Positions 1 to 12,178 are shown, numbered from the stretch's first letter. The stretch is DNA of 64,000 nucleotides from Cladochytrium replicatum (GCA_025526935.1 JAHLKD010000030.1:398053-462052); one strand, 5' to 3'. A program made the numbers and translations. The notes: generated from the sequence alone by a model not told the origin.

Positions 1-902
1 GTGTCACTCGATTTGGACAGCGATGAAGGGGTTCGAAATGTTATCTTTGATGTTGAAGGATGGCAGAAATCGACGCAAGGTAGGGAGTGACTGGTATCCT
101 CGTCTTTTGATTTTTCTTACGATATGCTTTGTAGCGCTATACAAATTTTGCTTGAAATTGTGAAGGCATACAGAGAGCGGAACGTTGAGGTCTGCTCGTG
201 AAGCTTAAAAGCGGCTGTCGACCTTGGTTTGTTCGGAATGGTCTCATCGAACTTGTTGGTGGACCAAGTCACTTCTTCCGCAAAATAGCCGATGCAATTG
301 AGTTCGTTGATAGCACATGCTCCTTAATTGGATGTTTATAAAACAACATTCTGACCAACATTAACATCCATTTAATTGTGTGCACAGCCTCTTTCCAGGC
401 TACAGAATCTCTCAGAACGCCTCTGCCACAGGTTGTCAATCAAGTAAGTTGCTAATCGTTGTTGCCAGATCTGGTGGGCTGGTGAAGTGGGCGTCACTTG
501 CCATGTTCTGAACAAGCGAGCCTGTGTTCCAGCCGCTCGTTTTCCAAACCCACCAGCCAGCTCTTAACTTGGCTGACGCCACCTCATCCCCCTGGCTCAT
601 TTCCACTTCTACTCTTTGTTCTCCCTTTCCGCCAACCTTGACCTCACCATCACAGCGTAAGTGCTCATGTGGAAGTTCTGGGAGCTGCTATGATACAGCA
701 TTTGGATTGGTAATGGCTGTTGAGACCATCAGCCGTAATTTGAAATACTGGCGTGGCAAGATATTCTTTTAAGCCGTTCGTTTACCTTTTCGACCTTTGT
801 ATAAAGAAGAAGCTCACACTTTTCAATTTCGGGCAGGTATATCGTTACACTTCTGGGGTTTTCAGCAAAAGACTTTATCACACCAACCACCAATTACTAC
901 AC
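1..902. other. Upstream region with no recognisable gene
   Basis: I see no protein family, RNA gene or clear repeat here. Short open frames after about 520 have no recognisable domain and cross splice-like signals. The last few hundred bases probably hold the promoter and 5' leader of the ubiquitin-conjugating enzyme gene that follows. The first 400 bases could be the end of a gene outside the window. Confidence 0.4.
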
Positions 903-1608
<706 letters not shown>

Positions 1609-1988
1609 TGCACTCGGTGTCATATCATATATCTGGCGAAGATCTGTCGAGTGGGTTAACGAAGTCAACTGCATTTTCGGCTGGTTATTGTGCAGTGTCG
1701 TGTTTTGTTGAGAGGTTTCTGTTGTGGCTCACTTTTATTTCTGGGCGAGTTTGTCCGCTTTCATCGCTTTGTGGTGGAAATGCTTGCTCTTATGTGTCCA
1801 AATTGAGCTCAATATGAATGAAGGACAATAATGCAACATGGTAAAAAACCATTCTTAGTCGCAGGACTTTGAGGTACTGCCAATCGCCTTAGTTCATCTT
1901 TAACCAATCAACGTTTTAAGACCGATCAACTTCTTAGAATAATCGAACACTGGAGGTTGGTACACTTTTCGGCTTAAGAAAACAATCC
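1609..1988. other. Intergenic region between UBC4 and the 7TM-like gene
   Basis: About 380 bases holding the UBC4 3' end and the promoter of the next gene. A 70-codon open frame that starts at 1605 overlaps the UBC4 stop codon and has no recognisable content, so it is not called. Confidence 0.4.
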
Positions 1989-2963
1989 ATGGATCCTACT
2001 ATTCTCACAACGCTGACTCTCAACGCAGTTGGCACTGGTTTGACCGGAATGGGGTTGATCGTTGTTCTTATAAACCTCCATGGGACTCAAGGTTATAGGT
2101 AAGTCACCGTAATAATTCGTGCTCTGGATCTTGAAGGACTTGCATAATCAGCCAACAGCTTCACATTCGATATGCTCTTTACCTTATCGGTAAGTAATAA
2201 GAATCGTGTTTGATACCGTTTTTGAAAAGCCGGGTGCCCACACTAAGCAACTTGCGTTGGCCTCCTCTCCAACGTCATGACAATCACCGGGACAAACAAT
2301 GAACACTGCAGCCCGATATGGTCGCGCCTCAACAACATCTGCTGGGGTTTCACCAAGGTGTTTTTCTCTGAAGTCTCGCTGATCCGCTTCGAAATGGTTA
2401 CACCAGACTACCCATTCAAAATCCGAGCCGCTGTGCGAGTTTTCACCGCGATATGGTACTTGGCTTGGTTGCTCGTCATCCAGACCCAGTCCGGCTTCTT
2501 GGGATGCCAAATGATCTACGACTTGATGCCGCTCTATCCCATTTACAGCTATCAACTCCTCGTCGATGTGGTCACCTCCTTCCGCTTCCTTGCAGTATTT
2601 TATTTCCTCAGGTGGCATCGGAGGGAGATCAACATTGTCTCTCTAATTGTGGACCTGTGTGTTTTTGCAACCATCGTGGCATCTTTGGCGGAAGTCATCA
2701 TATTATTAACTGAACTTCCACAGCCGTTAGATAAAATTGACTTCCAACGGATTCTTTTCTCGGGATCTTCCAACTTTGTCATAACAGGCGTCTTATACTG
2801 CGCTATGAGTGTATACGGAAAATTAGACAAAGGCTCAGCTGGTGGGCCAACTAGTGGTTCTGGGTCAGCGACCTCCACACAGGCAGCCGAAAACTTTGCT
2901 CGAAGGCAATCCAGAAAGAGCGGAAAAGGGAATGACCATGGTAGGCTTTCCTATTACAGCTGA
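1989..2963 (+). CDS. Seven-transmembrane-like membrane protein, uncharacterised
   Basis: Three exons, 1989-2098, 2152-2189 and 2248-2963, give 287 residues. The second exon's acceptor was chosen because only it keeps the frame open and completes a hydrophobic helix (RYALYLIATCVGLLSNVM). Seven hydrophobic stretches are visible at roughly residues 8-29, 40-62, 80-98, 117-136, 150-174, 183-208 and 220-243. A short Ser/Gly-rich tail follows, ending in a basic stretch (RRQSRKSGKG). There is no cleavable signal peptide and no motif of a named transporter or rhodopsin-class receptor. The layout (short N-terminus, seven helices, polar Ser-rich tail) resembles orphan fungal receptor-like proteins and the gene at 19004-20602. 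Being a receptor is inference from topology only; transporters and scaffold proteins remain possible. Confidence 0.75.
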
Positions 2964-5449
2964 AAAGATATTTACATTTAGTTCTTGCAATATTCAGCAC
3001 TTATCACTGTCATTCAAAGTACTGCTTTAGTCAGCACGGAGGGTGGGGATGGTATGAAAATATAGAAAATATACAACCTCCAGGCAAGAGCTGGCTTTGG
3101 GGAATACCTTTGCTTTGTAGAATGTATTGAGTTTACAGCAGTTTGGTAGCTTTAAGTTGTTGGACTAGGAACGTTCCAGGACTCTGTTATTACAGTCACT
3201 TTAACAACCATACACATAACACACTACAACATAACAGATAGGCTGGAGACGTCCGGGAGTTCTCAATGCAGGATGCAGAGAGACCTGTCGGTTATAATTG
3301 TTAAGGCCATAACAATTGTTTACTCGGGAAGAGTAATATGTATTTATGATGTTGGAAACGGGTACTTACGTGTATTCTATCATGTTATCACATGTGGTAA
3401 TATTACTTAAATTCAGCGTTACTTCAGGCAAAAGGTATTCTTTGTGAAAATGGATTCTTTGTTCTTGTATGAGCAATATCCTGAAAGAAACACAGGCGGT
3501 GGCATCACAAGGGAAGGCTTCAAGTGGGAAGGCTGATGGTTCAATAGCGAGCATTATTTACCAACTCTGCCGCAGGCCATTATCCTTGGGAACAGTATTC
3601 AAACTGGCAAGCATAGTCAGGCCAGGCCAGTTCTATGTCATCAGGCAGCCTCGCTCTATTGCCTGCACCATCCTCCACATCATGAACCTCAACAGCCAAA
3701 CTCCGACTATCGAGATTACCGATTTGCTGGATAGCACAATGTTGTCTGAAAGTGCCAAGAAGCGTCGCAGGAAAGCATATAGCATGGATAGTGTTACTGA
3801 CACTCTGAGTCAGCTCAAGACGATATTGGTTCAGCATGCCAAGCAGGAATATAAGGCTGAGGACCAGGGCCACATGGATAAATCCAACCCCAGCAAATGT
3901 GGTTTTTCTTACAGCACATGGAGAACTGCAAGGCGGAACAAGACCAGGAAAGGCAAATAGAAGAATGGGAGTGGAGAGAGGAGCGAGAGTTGAGAAAAAA
4001 GCAGGAGGGAGAGCTCGACTTGACTTGTGACAGACCCTGACACAGACCCATTCAGTGCCGCCTCTCCGCTTGACAAAGCCGCAAATTCTGCTTCTGGTTC
4101 GGGAGATCCGAGGACATGGCAAGCAGCCAAACTCTTGAACTGCCTATTTACCATGGAAAACAATGGCGATGCAGCAGATTTCCTGGCTGTTGGATAGTCT
4201 TGCGTACCCATCTCATGAAGATTGGCAACATCTGTGGACATAACTTCGGAGTAAAGCAGAACGTCAGTAATGTCTGGCTTTGAGGGCACAGCTCAGGGGG
4301 ATCGTGACTGTCTTTGCGCCAAGATGGACAAAGTTAGGGCATTACTTGGAGCAATGCCATCTCTGGCCCTGGTCGTTCATAACCTGTTCCCCACCCCTGC
4401 GATTCCCAATGTCAAAGATCTACCGACACTGGAGGAATATTTCCACGCAAAGGGGCTTCATCCACTGCTATTAGCGACATATACACAGGGCATTCAGTAC
4501 CTTGAAACTTCGCCTGCTCAGTTGACATTGCCTTTCTGGATTCAGCTCCGTCCTGTGAAAGTACTGTGGAAGCAGATGATGTTCATCATTATCTTACGTT
4601 GGATTGTCTCATCAATCCACTGGAGAGTTTGTGGTACACTGTGTATTAGACAGGAAGCAATGAAAATGTATTCAAATCATTTGGGCTCCTCAACACGCCT
4701 TCGCTACTCTTCTGGCAGCGTTTGATCTGCACTACAAAGTGAAAAGCGGAAAGGGGAAACCAGGATGTCTGATTTGTTTTGGAGACAAACACGCAATCCT
4801 CGCATGTCTTCTGCATTTCTACTTCTCCCAGCGCGACAGTAAGTCACATGTTTTGTATACCGCCGGCACCATGCACAGGGTGGAACAATGCCTCTTTCGA
4901 GCCTTGCTGACATCCCTGCTGCAGCAGTATTGTGGCCAGCTCATGAACAACAGAGGGAATGGGCACGGTTGGTTCAACAGAGTGAGCCTCTCGTAGAGAA
5001 AGTGTGGGGTTTCATTGACGGAAAGAGCTACGACGTACAGGAACCGACCCTAGCCGACAAGCAAAATGCTTGTAACAACAGTTGGCTTCAAAGTATCAAA
5101 GTAGCAGCTGGCACGTTCTGTTCTGGTGAATGTTACTGACAGAGGAACAGGATACTTGAACCTTGTCCAGATAACATCAACGTTGCAAAGTTGTCCACAT
5201 ACATCAACATTGGAGGGTTTTTAGAACTGGAAGCGTAATTTTAATCATGTTACAACTCATTTCCTAGACGCAATACCACAAGAAAACTAATAACCGGCTC
5301 TGTTTTGTATAAAAAGCAAACTGTGCAACGCAAATTCCGCGGAAAGTGCTCATCTGAATTTTACGTCTAAAATATTCTAACGCGAACGTAGGATATTTGT
5401 GCGAAGTACCATAGAATTCCAGGATTATTTCTCATGCCTCCATACATCG
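2964..5449. other. Decayed region with uncharacterised open frames
   Basis: The largest plus-strand frame (3469-3960, 163 codons, ATG start) has a basic C-terminal half. After its stop, another frame continues a charged Glu/Arg/Lys-rich stretch (about 3920-4020) that looks like coiled coil. Another frame, 4270-4725, contains NLFPTPAIPNVKDLPTLEEY and then falls into stops. These pieces look like remnants of one gene or transposon broken by frameshifts. I do not recognise the family. The minus-strand frame at 3580-4122 is most likely a shadow. No RNA gene or terminal repeat was seen. Confidence 0.3.
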
Positions 5450-5520
5450 GGCTCAGCCGGGAATTGAACCCGGGACCTCTCCGACCCGAACGGAGAATCA
5501 TACTACTAGACCACTAAGCC
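5450..5520 (-). tRNA. tRNA-Pro, anticodon CGG, no intron
   Basis: Read on the minus strand, the 71-nt segment folds as a complete cloverleaf. The 7-bp acceptor stem is GGCTTAG/CTGAGCC with one G-U pair. The anticodon stem CTCCG/CGGAG encloses loop TTCGGGT, giving anticodon CGG. The T arm is CCGGG/CCCGG around TTCAATT, and the internal promoter (B box) is intact. CCA is not encoded, as usual in eukaryotes. The D arm (GTCTAGTAGTATG region) resembles eukaryotic tRNA-Pro. LINE-like sequence begins within a few dozen bases on the upstream (higher-coordinate) side. Confidence 0.93.
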
Positions 5521-5539
5521 ACCGGCCTGAGTTTATTCT

Positions 5540-7868
5540 GCTATTACGTCTCAACGCCCACTTGATGCTGCCTAAGCGGGATTTCAGTCACACCGCTCGG
5601 GAATGGAATGTGTTTTTGGTCTTCAGGCATGTATCTCCCGTGCGTCTAATGCCAAGGTTCCGTGGGTTGCTGGTTTTTTAGATATTCAAGCAGCTTATGT
5701 CACCACAAATCGTGCAATTCTTTGGGCTGAGCTTCTTTCTAGGGGAGTACGGTGTTAAAAACTAGCATATCAGACTGTTTGCTATATGGGTTATCCTTTG
5801 GGTTGTCTTTTTTCTCTTTGACCTGAGAGTTTTTTTGTCAATCCCTCTTCATTCTTATTTAAGGACTTGTATTTCATGTATTTATTTCCATGTTTGGCAG
5901 GTTCTGTGTGGAGTGATGGTGGCATTTAGTGGGGAATGTGGTGTGGCTTGGTCCTTTGAGTTGATGTGACCAATGTCTTTGACCACAGGTATGCCCACAG
6001 GCACTGTTCACTTGAATATAGGAGTTCATGTGACCAATGTCTTTGACCACAGCATTCCCTGGTTGCCTGACCAGCTTGGGTGTAGTGTACAGCCTGTCGG
6101 AGTATTAGGCATATACACACCTGGGAGAACAGGAACTGGGCCAAGAGACGGAACCTGGAGCTGTTGTGCTAGCTACACTACAGCTAAAGACGCCCTACCG
6201 CTGCCAGGAAAAGCCCTTGGTTTTTAACATACCGTTGCCATTTGTTTTTGTTTTGAAGTCTCTGTTTGATTTTTGTTCTTCCAGAGTGGTTGTTGCAAAT
6301 TGTTTTTCAGATGCTTTTGATTTGTTTAGAGGTTTGTTTCAAGGTTCTGTTCTCAGTCCACTTCTCTATATCACTTTTCTTGATCCTCTACCTGGGCTCC
6401 TCCGACCATTTGCCCCACCTATAACACTCTTTCATCCTGCCAAACCACGATATAATTCTTTTTTATTTGCAGATGATTTGGCCTTGTTTGCACTTACTTT
6501 GGATGCTATGCAGGTTCTTCTCTCTGTTTGTGACCAGTTTGCCCAAGCTCGTGGTTTTTCTTTTGCTCCTTTGAAGTCTGTGATTCTCACAAAAATTCCT
6601 ATTCCTGCTCATTCACCTTTGCTTCTTCATGGTCAAACTCTGCCTGTCAAGCCTTCATTTCGTTATCTGGGTTGCTTTTTTGGAGATACTGGATTTGATG
6701 TGTCACTGACTATTTCCCATCGACTTGCCAAAGCGCGCGCAGCTTCTTTTGCTTTGCTTTCTTTTTCAAGGATGTTTAGTTCTCATTCTCTGGTTGTGGT
6801 TCGTCATTTGTTTTTGTCTTTTATTCGACCTACGCTTGAATTTGGTTTATATTTTATTCTTCCCTCTGTTGCTGTTTGCAAACCAGTTCGGACTTTTATT
6901 CACCAATGTTTGTGTCAATTTCTTCGCCTTTCATTTTCTACTTCAATTGCTGGGGTTTTACTGTTTTTTAAGTTTCCTGACCTTCAGTTTCGGCTTCAAT
7001 ATCTGCGGTTTCAGATGTTTCAACGTTGGCTGGATGATGATTCCCCTGATATGGTTCACTCTATGTTGTCATTCTTTCTTCACCAGGGAAAGCACTTTCG
7101 TTGTTCTCCTGTCCCTTTCAACAATCACTTCCTCTTCCCGGCTGCAAATGTTGTAGTTCCCAAACCTTCTGATGTTATCGCAAATCACTTTCACCAAGTA
7201 GCCTCATCTGCCTATGGTTCTATAGCTGCTAGCTTTGCTCCCCTTGCATCTGCACACCCTCATGCGCTAGCAATTGCTCCTCCATGCTTCCCTATTTCGT
7301 CAATCTTGAGGCTTCTGCAGTATCGCCTTGGACCTTTGTTTTATCACCCCCGCAAGCAGTGTTGTCACTGCCGCACTGCAACTCTCTCTAGATCTCATGT
7401 TTCAGAATGTTTGCGTCTTGACCTATTGTTGCCTCCTGTTCCTGTTCCTGTTTTACAACTTCCGCTTGACGTTGCAATTGATATCCTTCGTCCACTTCGC
7501 ATTGTCAACCCAGTGAATCTTGCACCGTGGTATCTAGTTTTTCGTTGTCTCCATAAGATTTGGCTTCACTGTATGGGTCTGCCATTAGAAGTTTCTCCTC
7601 CAGACTCCCTCTTTGGCCCTGCATTTGTGGATCTTTAACGTTTTCTTTTCTCATTATTTATTACTCACCTGTTTTTTTGGCACCTTAGCAGTATCTGACG
7701 GGTAGCCACAGGTTTGAGTTTACATTCTCTGTTTTGCTTTGTTGCTTTTCCTTATGCTGCGCGCGCTTCCCTATGTGCTGGTCCATGACCATCTTGTAAG
7801 GCACTTTGGGTGTTGTTTTTTGTTATGCAGTGTATGTGCAAAATAAATAATATATTGTTAAAAAAAAA
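5540..7868 (+). mobile_element. Non-LTR retrotransposon (LINE) remnant with reverse transcriptase
   Basis: A reverse-transcriptase reading frame runs from about 6228 to 7638. It contains the SVLSPLL motif, the catalytic FLFADDLALFA box, the downstream SFRYLGCFFG motif and a C-terminal Cys/His stretch (CCHCRTATLSRSHVSEC). An earlier RT piece, FLDIQAAYVTTNRAILWAEL, lies in another frame near 5670-5745. It is separated from the catalytic half by about 480 bases that include the repeat block at 5863-6229. A 3' A-rich tail (AATAAATAATATATTG plus nine A) ends near 7868, which is typical for LINEs. Frameshifts and the insertion make it inactive. The 5' end is not seen; an endonuclease domain was not recognised. 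Confidence 0.8.
5863..6229 (+). repeat. Dispersed repeat block, left copy, inserted in the LINE
   Basis: About 367 bases beginning GGACTTGTATTTCATG and ending before the LINE frame resumes are nearly identical to 43428-43808. Inside the block, a segment containing GTGACCAATGTCTTTGACCA occurs twice about 68 bases apart. Both strands carry open frames (84 codons on plus from 5973, 72 on minus from 6144) shared with the other copy. No family is recognised, so coding is doubtful. It splits the LINE's RT domain here, and in its second copy it abuts the integrase end of a copia remnant, so it behaves like a mobile sequence. No inverted termini or target duplication could be fixed by eye. Confidence 0.7.
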
Positions 7869-7910
7869 GATAGTACGTTTTCTTTCTCAAAACATACACA
7901 CTCTCTCACT

Positions 7911-8552
7911 ATGCGGCCTCACAGTGCTCCACCTGCACAGCCGCCTGCCGCGTGTGCCCCCTCCACAATTGTCCTTGTTTCTGGCCATGCTTGCTCCCCT
8001 CCCTCTGCCTCACGAACTCGCGCCTACGAGGAAATTATTCCTGTCTCTCAGCCCAACAACTTTGCTGGAGAAAATTTTCTGTGGGCAGATGAAGTGAGTT
8101 CTCCTCGAAAATCACGTGACCATCGATCACGTGACCAACTAGCATCAACTTCAGAACATGCTCGACTTCGTGGAAGATCCCCAGCAACTCCTGTTGATTT
8201 TCACATGGATGATGGTGTACAAATCCCAATTACCATTGCTGAAGCTGACCCAAAAGGGAAACGTCGAGCTTCAAAATCGCCTCTGACTCAACGACCTGCT
8301 TCTCGTGAGCTGCCAGCTGCTGTGTTGCAATTCTATCGGACATCTCCAGTTGGTTATGGTTCATCTCCTTATGTTTCAGCTTGTCACAATTTCTCATTTT
8401 ATTATGCCTGCTCTACCCCAACTTCATCTGTTGATGTTGCTTTTTCAGTCTTTAGCTGTTACGCATTTTGGAAAATGGCAGTTTTGTTTGCCGCTGTCTG
8501 CGATTTGAAACTTGTCACCCTTTGTTGCTTCCCCCACACCATGCTATATTAG
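7911..8552 (+). other. Open frame of unknown function after the LINE tail
   Basis: A 213-codon frame starts with ATG just after the LINE poly-A tract. The N-terminal half is Pro/Ser/Arg-rich and the C-terminal half is hydrophobic and Cys-rich. It lacks a recognised domain. Position and composition would suit the 5' part of another non-LTR element, but this is a guess. Two TCACGTGA octamers lie inside it (see findings). Confidence 0.2.
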
Positions 8553-8689
8553 CTTAGCCACCTGTTTCCCAACCCCCGACGTTATTGTAAGAACTGTCAT
8601 GATACCTGTGAAGTGTCACAAGCCATGTCTCTGTGTGTTTACATTTGCATGCTAGTTTGTCTGCTTGTTTGATTTGGGCCGCCTGATGA

Positions 8690-9070
8690 TCCCTGCCTAG
8701 CTCTTGACATTGCAATTGATATGCTTTCACCACAGCCTTTTTATCCTTCGCCTGCTTTTTCCCAGTGGGATCTAAGCGATGATCAATAGTTGCAGCAAGA
8801 TCAAACCCTGCAATAGTAAAATAGTGACCAAGGTACCTAAATGAAACCTAGACGGGGAGGGCAGAGCCATGAAGCTTCAAAGCGTACGTAACCGCTGAGA
8901 CGATAACACAGCACACGTTGAAGGTGAAAACACAAAATGAGAAGCTAAAGCAAAATCTTCACAAATTTTCAATCATTGTACTTTGGACTTTCTCAGGGGT
9001 GGCAGAAAACAAAGCTATGTCATCAGCAAAAAACAACAAATTGAAAACAGGAGTATTATAAGAAAATGTA
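8690..9070 (-). mobile_element. LINE reverse-transcriptase fragment, inverted
   Basis: On the minus strand, a reading frame shows FADDIALFSATPEKVQ, the catalytic box of non-LTR reverse transcriptase. After a frameshifted stretch comes SFRYLGHYFTIAGFDLAAT and a following DHRL stretch. These match the order and spacing of the same motifs in the plus-strand LINE at 6.4-6.8 kb, so it is probably a diverged relative in opposite orientation. Stops and frameshifts make it a dead fragment. Confidence 0.65.
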
Positions 9071-9094
9071 GCAAGATGAGAAGATTCACGACGA

Positions 9095-10560
9095 CGGATT
9101 AAGGTTCGGTGGGTCCGGGTCGGGTCCGGGTTTCAGGGGTGACCTGCATTAAACCCTTGTTTTGGGTCGTGTTTGTCCAGGCATGCGCCGGATCATTGAT
9201 GGGTACGAGTGGTATAACATTAGCCACTCAGAAGGATATGTATCTAATAATGCTCTGAACATGCAATAGATAGTGGCAGCAGCTTAGCGAGTTGCTGTGC
9301 CGTATCCAGTTTCCGACCAGAATGTGCACCCTAAGAAGAGTAAGGCTGCTCCGAGCACTGCTCCTTGAAGTTGATGTTCAGCTTGAGCGTTCGTTAGATT
9401 CAACAAAGATGGGCTGTACAAACTCATTTTGGGAGAGGATTCCGTAGTTGACGCTGACAAACTTGATTGATGGTGGAAGAGACGGCAATTTAAGGTCATG
9501 AATAACCTCATGAATGCATCTGGAAGCAGATGCCCTGGATGACCCCTTTCACCAAAAGGATAGACATACGACCGTGCTGTAGGCTAAGCAATGCAAGGGA
9601 ACTGGTTGGAGAACTGGTTCATTGTACCTTCGGAATTCTACCAATCCCCTTGATAGCGCCTGTAAAGAAGGTTTATGACATTAACACCGGAGTTATTGAC
9701 ATGTGCGACTGTGTCCCCTGCAGGCCCAAATGTATCGATAAAATCCTTTGCTGCAAGATTGATAATGTGTGCCATACACCGCATGATTTGAGTTTCTGCA
9801 GACCATGCAATATCCCTATTCCCAATAGCGTCTACAGCTTAGCACCAATGATAAAGTTGTTTGAACCGTTGTCTGTTGTAATGCACAGTAAGCGTTCACC
9901 CGATAGCATGCCAAATTCATCCAGACACTTGACAAGCTGATTAGCCATGGCGACGCCTTCATGCTTTCCAACTATCGGAATCATCTGCAGCAAGTCCTGC
10001 ATCTCCCATTCTTTCGTGATGAAGTGGGCAGTAATTCCAAGAAAAGAAATCTGGTTCTTCGATGTCCAACAGTCAGCTGTTATTGAAACTTTTGAAGGAG
10101 AACCAACAATCAGACTTTTAACGAGCTCCTTCTGCCTATCGTAAAGATCGATCTCATTTTCCTTCACTGCTTTTGCCGTCTTTGTTGTATAGTTTGGCTG
10201 AAAAGTCTTCAGCATGCTGACAAAGAACTCGTTCTCCACAACTGTAAAAGCCTGATTGTCTGCAGCAATCCAGTCCAAAATCGACTGCCACACTTCGTCT
10301 GGATTGAACACAAAGTCTTACTCCTTCTCCAGCAAGCTGAAATTCAACGTCTGTTGTCCCTTGGGGACAGTGTCCAACAGTCCAAGCGACCTGGCAATAC
10401 TTCCATGGTGATTTTTCAGATGCTGGAAAAAGAATTTTTTTGATCCCGTCTTATCGACCTTCTGGCTCCACTTGCATTTCGCAACCAAACATGTTCTCAG
10501 TCCATTATCAACTTCATAGTAATCCTTCGCTATGCCGCCTTGACCACTTTTATAGTCCTA
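9095..10560 (-). mobile_element. hAT-family DNA transposon, degenerate copy 1
   Basis: From high to low coordinate on the minus strand there are three transposase parts. First, a BED-type zinc-finger remnant (about 10550-10420; CLVAKC then FFFQHLKNHH). Second, an intact 159-codon transposase segment (9832-10311) with ITADCWTSKNQISFLGITAH and LLCITTDNGSNN, typical of hAT catalytic regions. Third, a frameshifted stretch with CMAHIINLAAKDFIDTFG (about 9790-9700). A non-conserved tail leads to a GC-rich end near 9098-9140 built from GGGTCCGGGTC repeats. Frameshifts separate the parts, so it cannot make a full transposase. The exact terminal inverted repeats were not delimited. Confidence 0.75.
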
Positions 10561-10659
10561 CATGCTATCAATATCTCACAATCATTCTCAAAGCTGAGTA
10601 CCAATTCAACCATTACATCAACATCTACGAAACAGAAACCTTCAATGGAGCCTCTCTCC

Positions 10660-11354
10660 TAAGGTTCGGCTAGTCAGGGGTCCAGGTTTTAGAAGCAATC
10701 CAAATCAAACCTTTATGTTGGGTTGTGTTTGTCTGGGCACCGCTGGGTCACTGCAGGTAGGAGCGTTATACTCGGACCCGAAGATATTTACATAAACACT
10801 TTGTGTCTGTTTGGACAGTATGATATTTACAAACACTATTGTAAACATGTACAAAAACCCGTTAAATAATCACAAGTTGATAGGTGGAACAGCCCAAATC
10901 AGTTTCTGTATCTGGTTCATATCTTCAGAGTCCTATCCCCCACTGGTTCCTTTGCCATCCCTGTCCTGATGAACTGATCGATATCACTTGAAAGCATGAA
11001 CTCCTTGGCCAAACCTGCCTTCCAAGGTTTCCAATCCACATCAGGGAGTGTTATGGACGACAGATGGTGGATGTATGCAGTCCAGAACCTTAGCCACTCA
11101 GAGATATTTTTATCCACTATTGCTCTGAACATACGATATATAGTGGCAGAGGTACTGAGTGAGTTGTTGTGCTGAATCCAGTTCCCAAGCAAGATGTGCA
11201 CACAAAGAAGGGTGATCTCGCTCCGAGTGCTACTACTTGATGTTTTGCTTGAGCTGTCAGCAGATTCAACGAAGATTGGCCATAAGAACTCATTTTCAGA
11301 GAGAGTTTCATAGTCGACATTGATGAACTTGATCGAATATGACAACAAATCCAA
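10660..11354 (-). mobile_element. hAT-like element, copy 2, 3' tail only
   Basis: This stretch repeats the order of the tail of the preceding hAT copy. Bases 11090-11340 align by eye with 9230-9480, and the outer edge near 10661 again has AAGGTTCGG followed by a pyrimidine/GC-rich motif and GGGTTGTGTTTGTC. It contains a 145-codon minus-strand frame (10917-11354) that is uninterrupted here and broken in copy 1. The transposase core is missing; gypsy sequence starts at 11355. Confidence 0.55.
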
Positions 11355-12010
11355 TTGCTTTCAAACAGAAAGGCCTGTGATCCATCAGAGATGAAGCTGT
11401 TGGCTACAGAGCTTGAAGTTTGGGGATTAATTACAGGACTGGTAAGTGCAGAAAGAGCCAGCTTCCTGTATGGGGATTTCCCTTTCTCAATTGTTGTTGA
11501 TCATGATGCTTTGCTGTGGTTGAAGAATTACAAAGGTTCTAACAGAAAATATGCACAAATGTGTTTAGGGCCTCATACCCTGATAGAATTGTTACAGGAT
11601 GAACTGCAAAAAGCTCAGTATGACCCAGCATAGCGTTATCTAGCAATTGAACAGTGGCAGTGAGCAAGAACGAATCTTTGTTGCCTCTTGGGAATTTGTA
11701 GATAATATTCTCTATCAAAATGCTGGAGGTTGGAAGATATTTGTACCGACTGAGGCTGCCGAAGCAACTATCCTTCAGGATAGACATGAAAGAAGTGGTC
11801 ACTTTTCTTGTGAAAATATGTTTGCTGCATTAGCTACAGTCTCTGGTTTCCAAAGATGCTACATAAGATGAGTGTTTTCTGTGTGGCGTGTTGTGATCAA
11901 ATTGAGTGCTTGGGCTTGATTCCTTTTCTTAATAATGGCTCTAGCAGATGTCTTCAGTTTGACAGGATGGCTGTATTTAATCAGTTCCCCATTATTCCTG
12001 TACTCTAATC
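11355..12010 (+). mobile_element. Ty3/gypsy fragment: RNase H end and integrase zinc-binding domain
   Basis: Two adjacent plus-strand frames carry gypsy-type features. The first (11355-11633) has an RNase H-like stretch, with SEMKLLATELEVWG and FSIVVDHDALLWL, matching the end of the RT/RNase H module. The second (11647-11871) carries the integrase zinc-binding pattern ILQDRHERSGHFSCENMF. A further frame near 11880 has a Cys-containing remnant (VFCVACCDQI). No LTRs, protease or core integrase residues are seen. It is a truncated, frameshifted piece next to the hAT tail. Confidence 0.65.
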
Positions 12011-12178
12011 AAATACAACCTCATAGTAGTTTATAGGCAAAATGGGAATCTCAAATGTCATACAATTAAGATGAATTATGCAAGGAAAATGTTTGACAGT
12101 GTGTCTGAGATGATCTTCTGTTCTGGGAAGAAAACAAAATGCTGCAGCATTGACAGACAGAATCCTTAGATGAAGCAA

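Noticed and set aside
3580-4122. 180-codon minus-strand frame
   Set aside because: Low-complexity Ser/Pro/Leu text without domain; more likely a shadow of the charged plus-strand frame.
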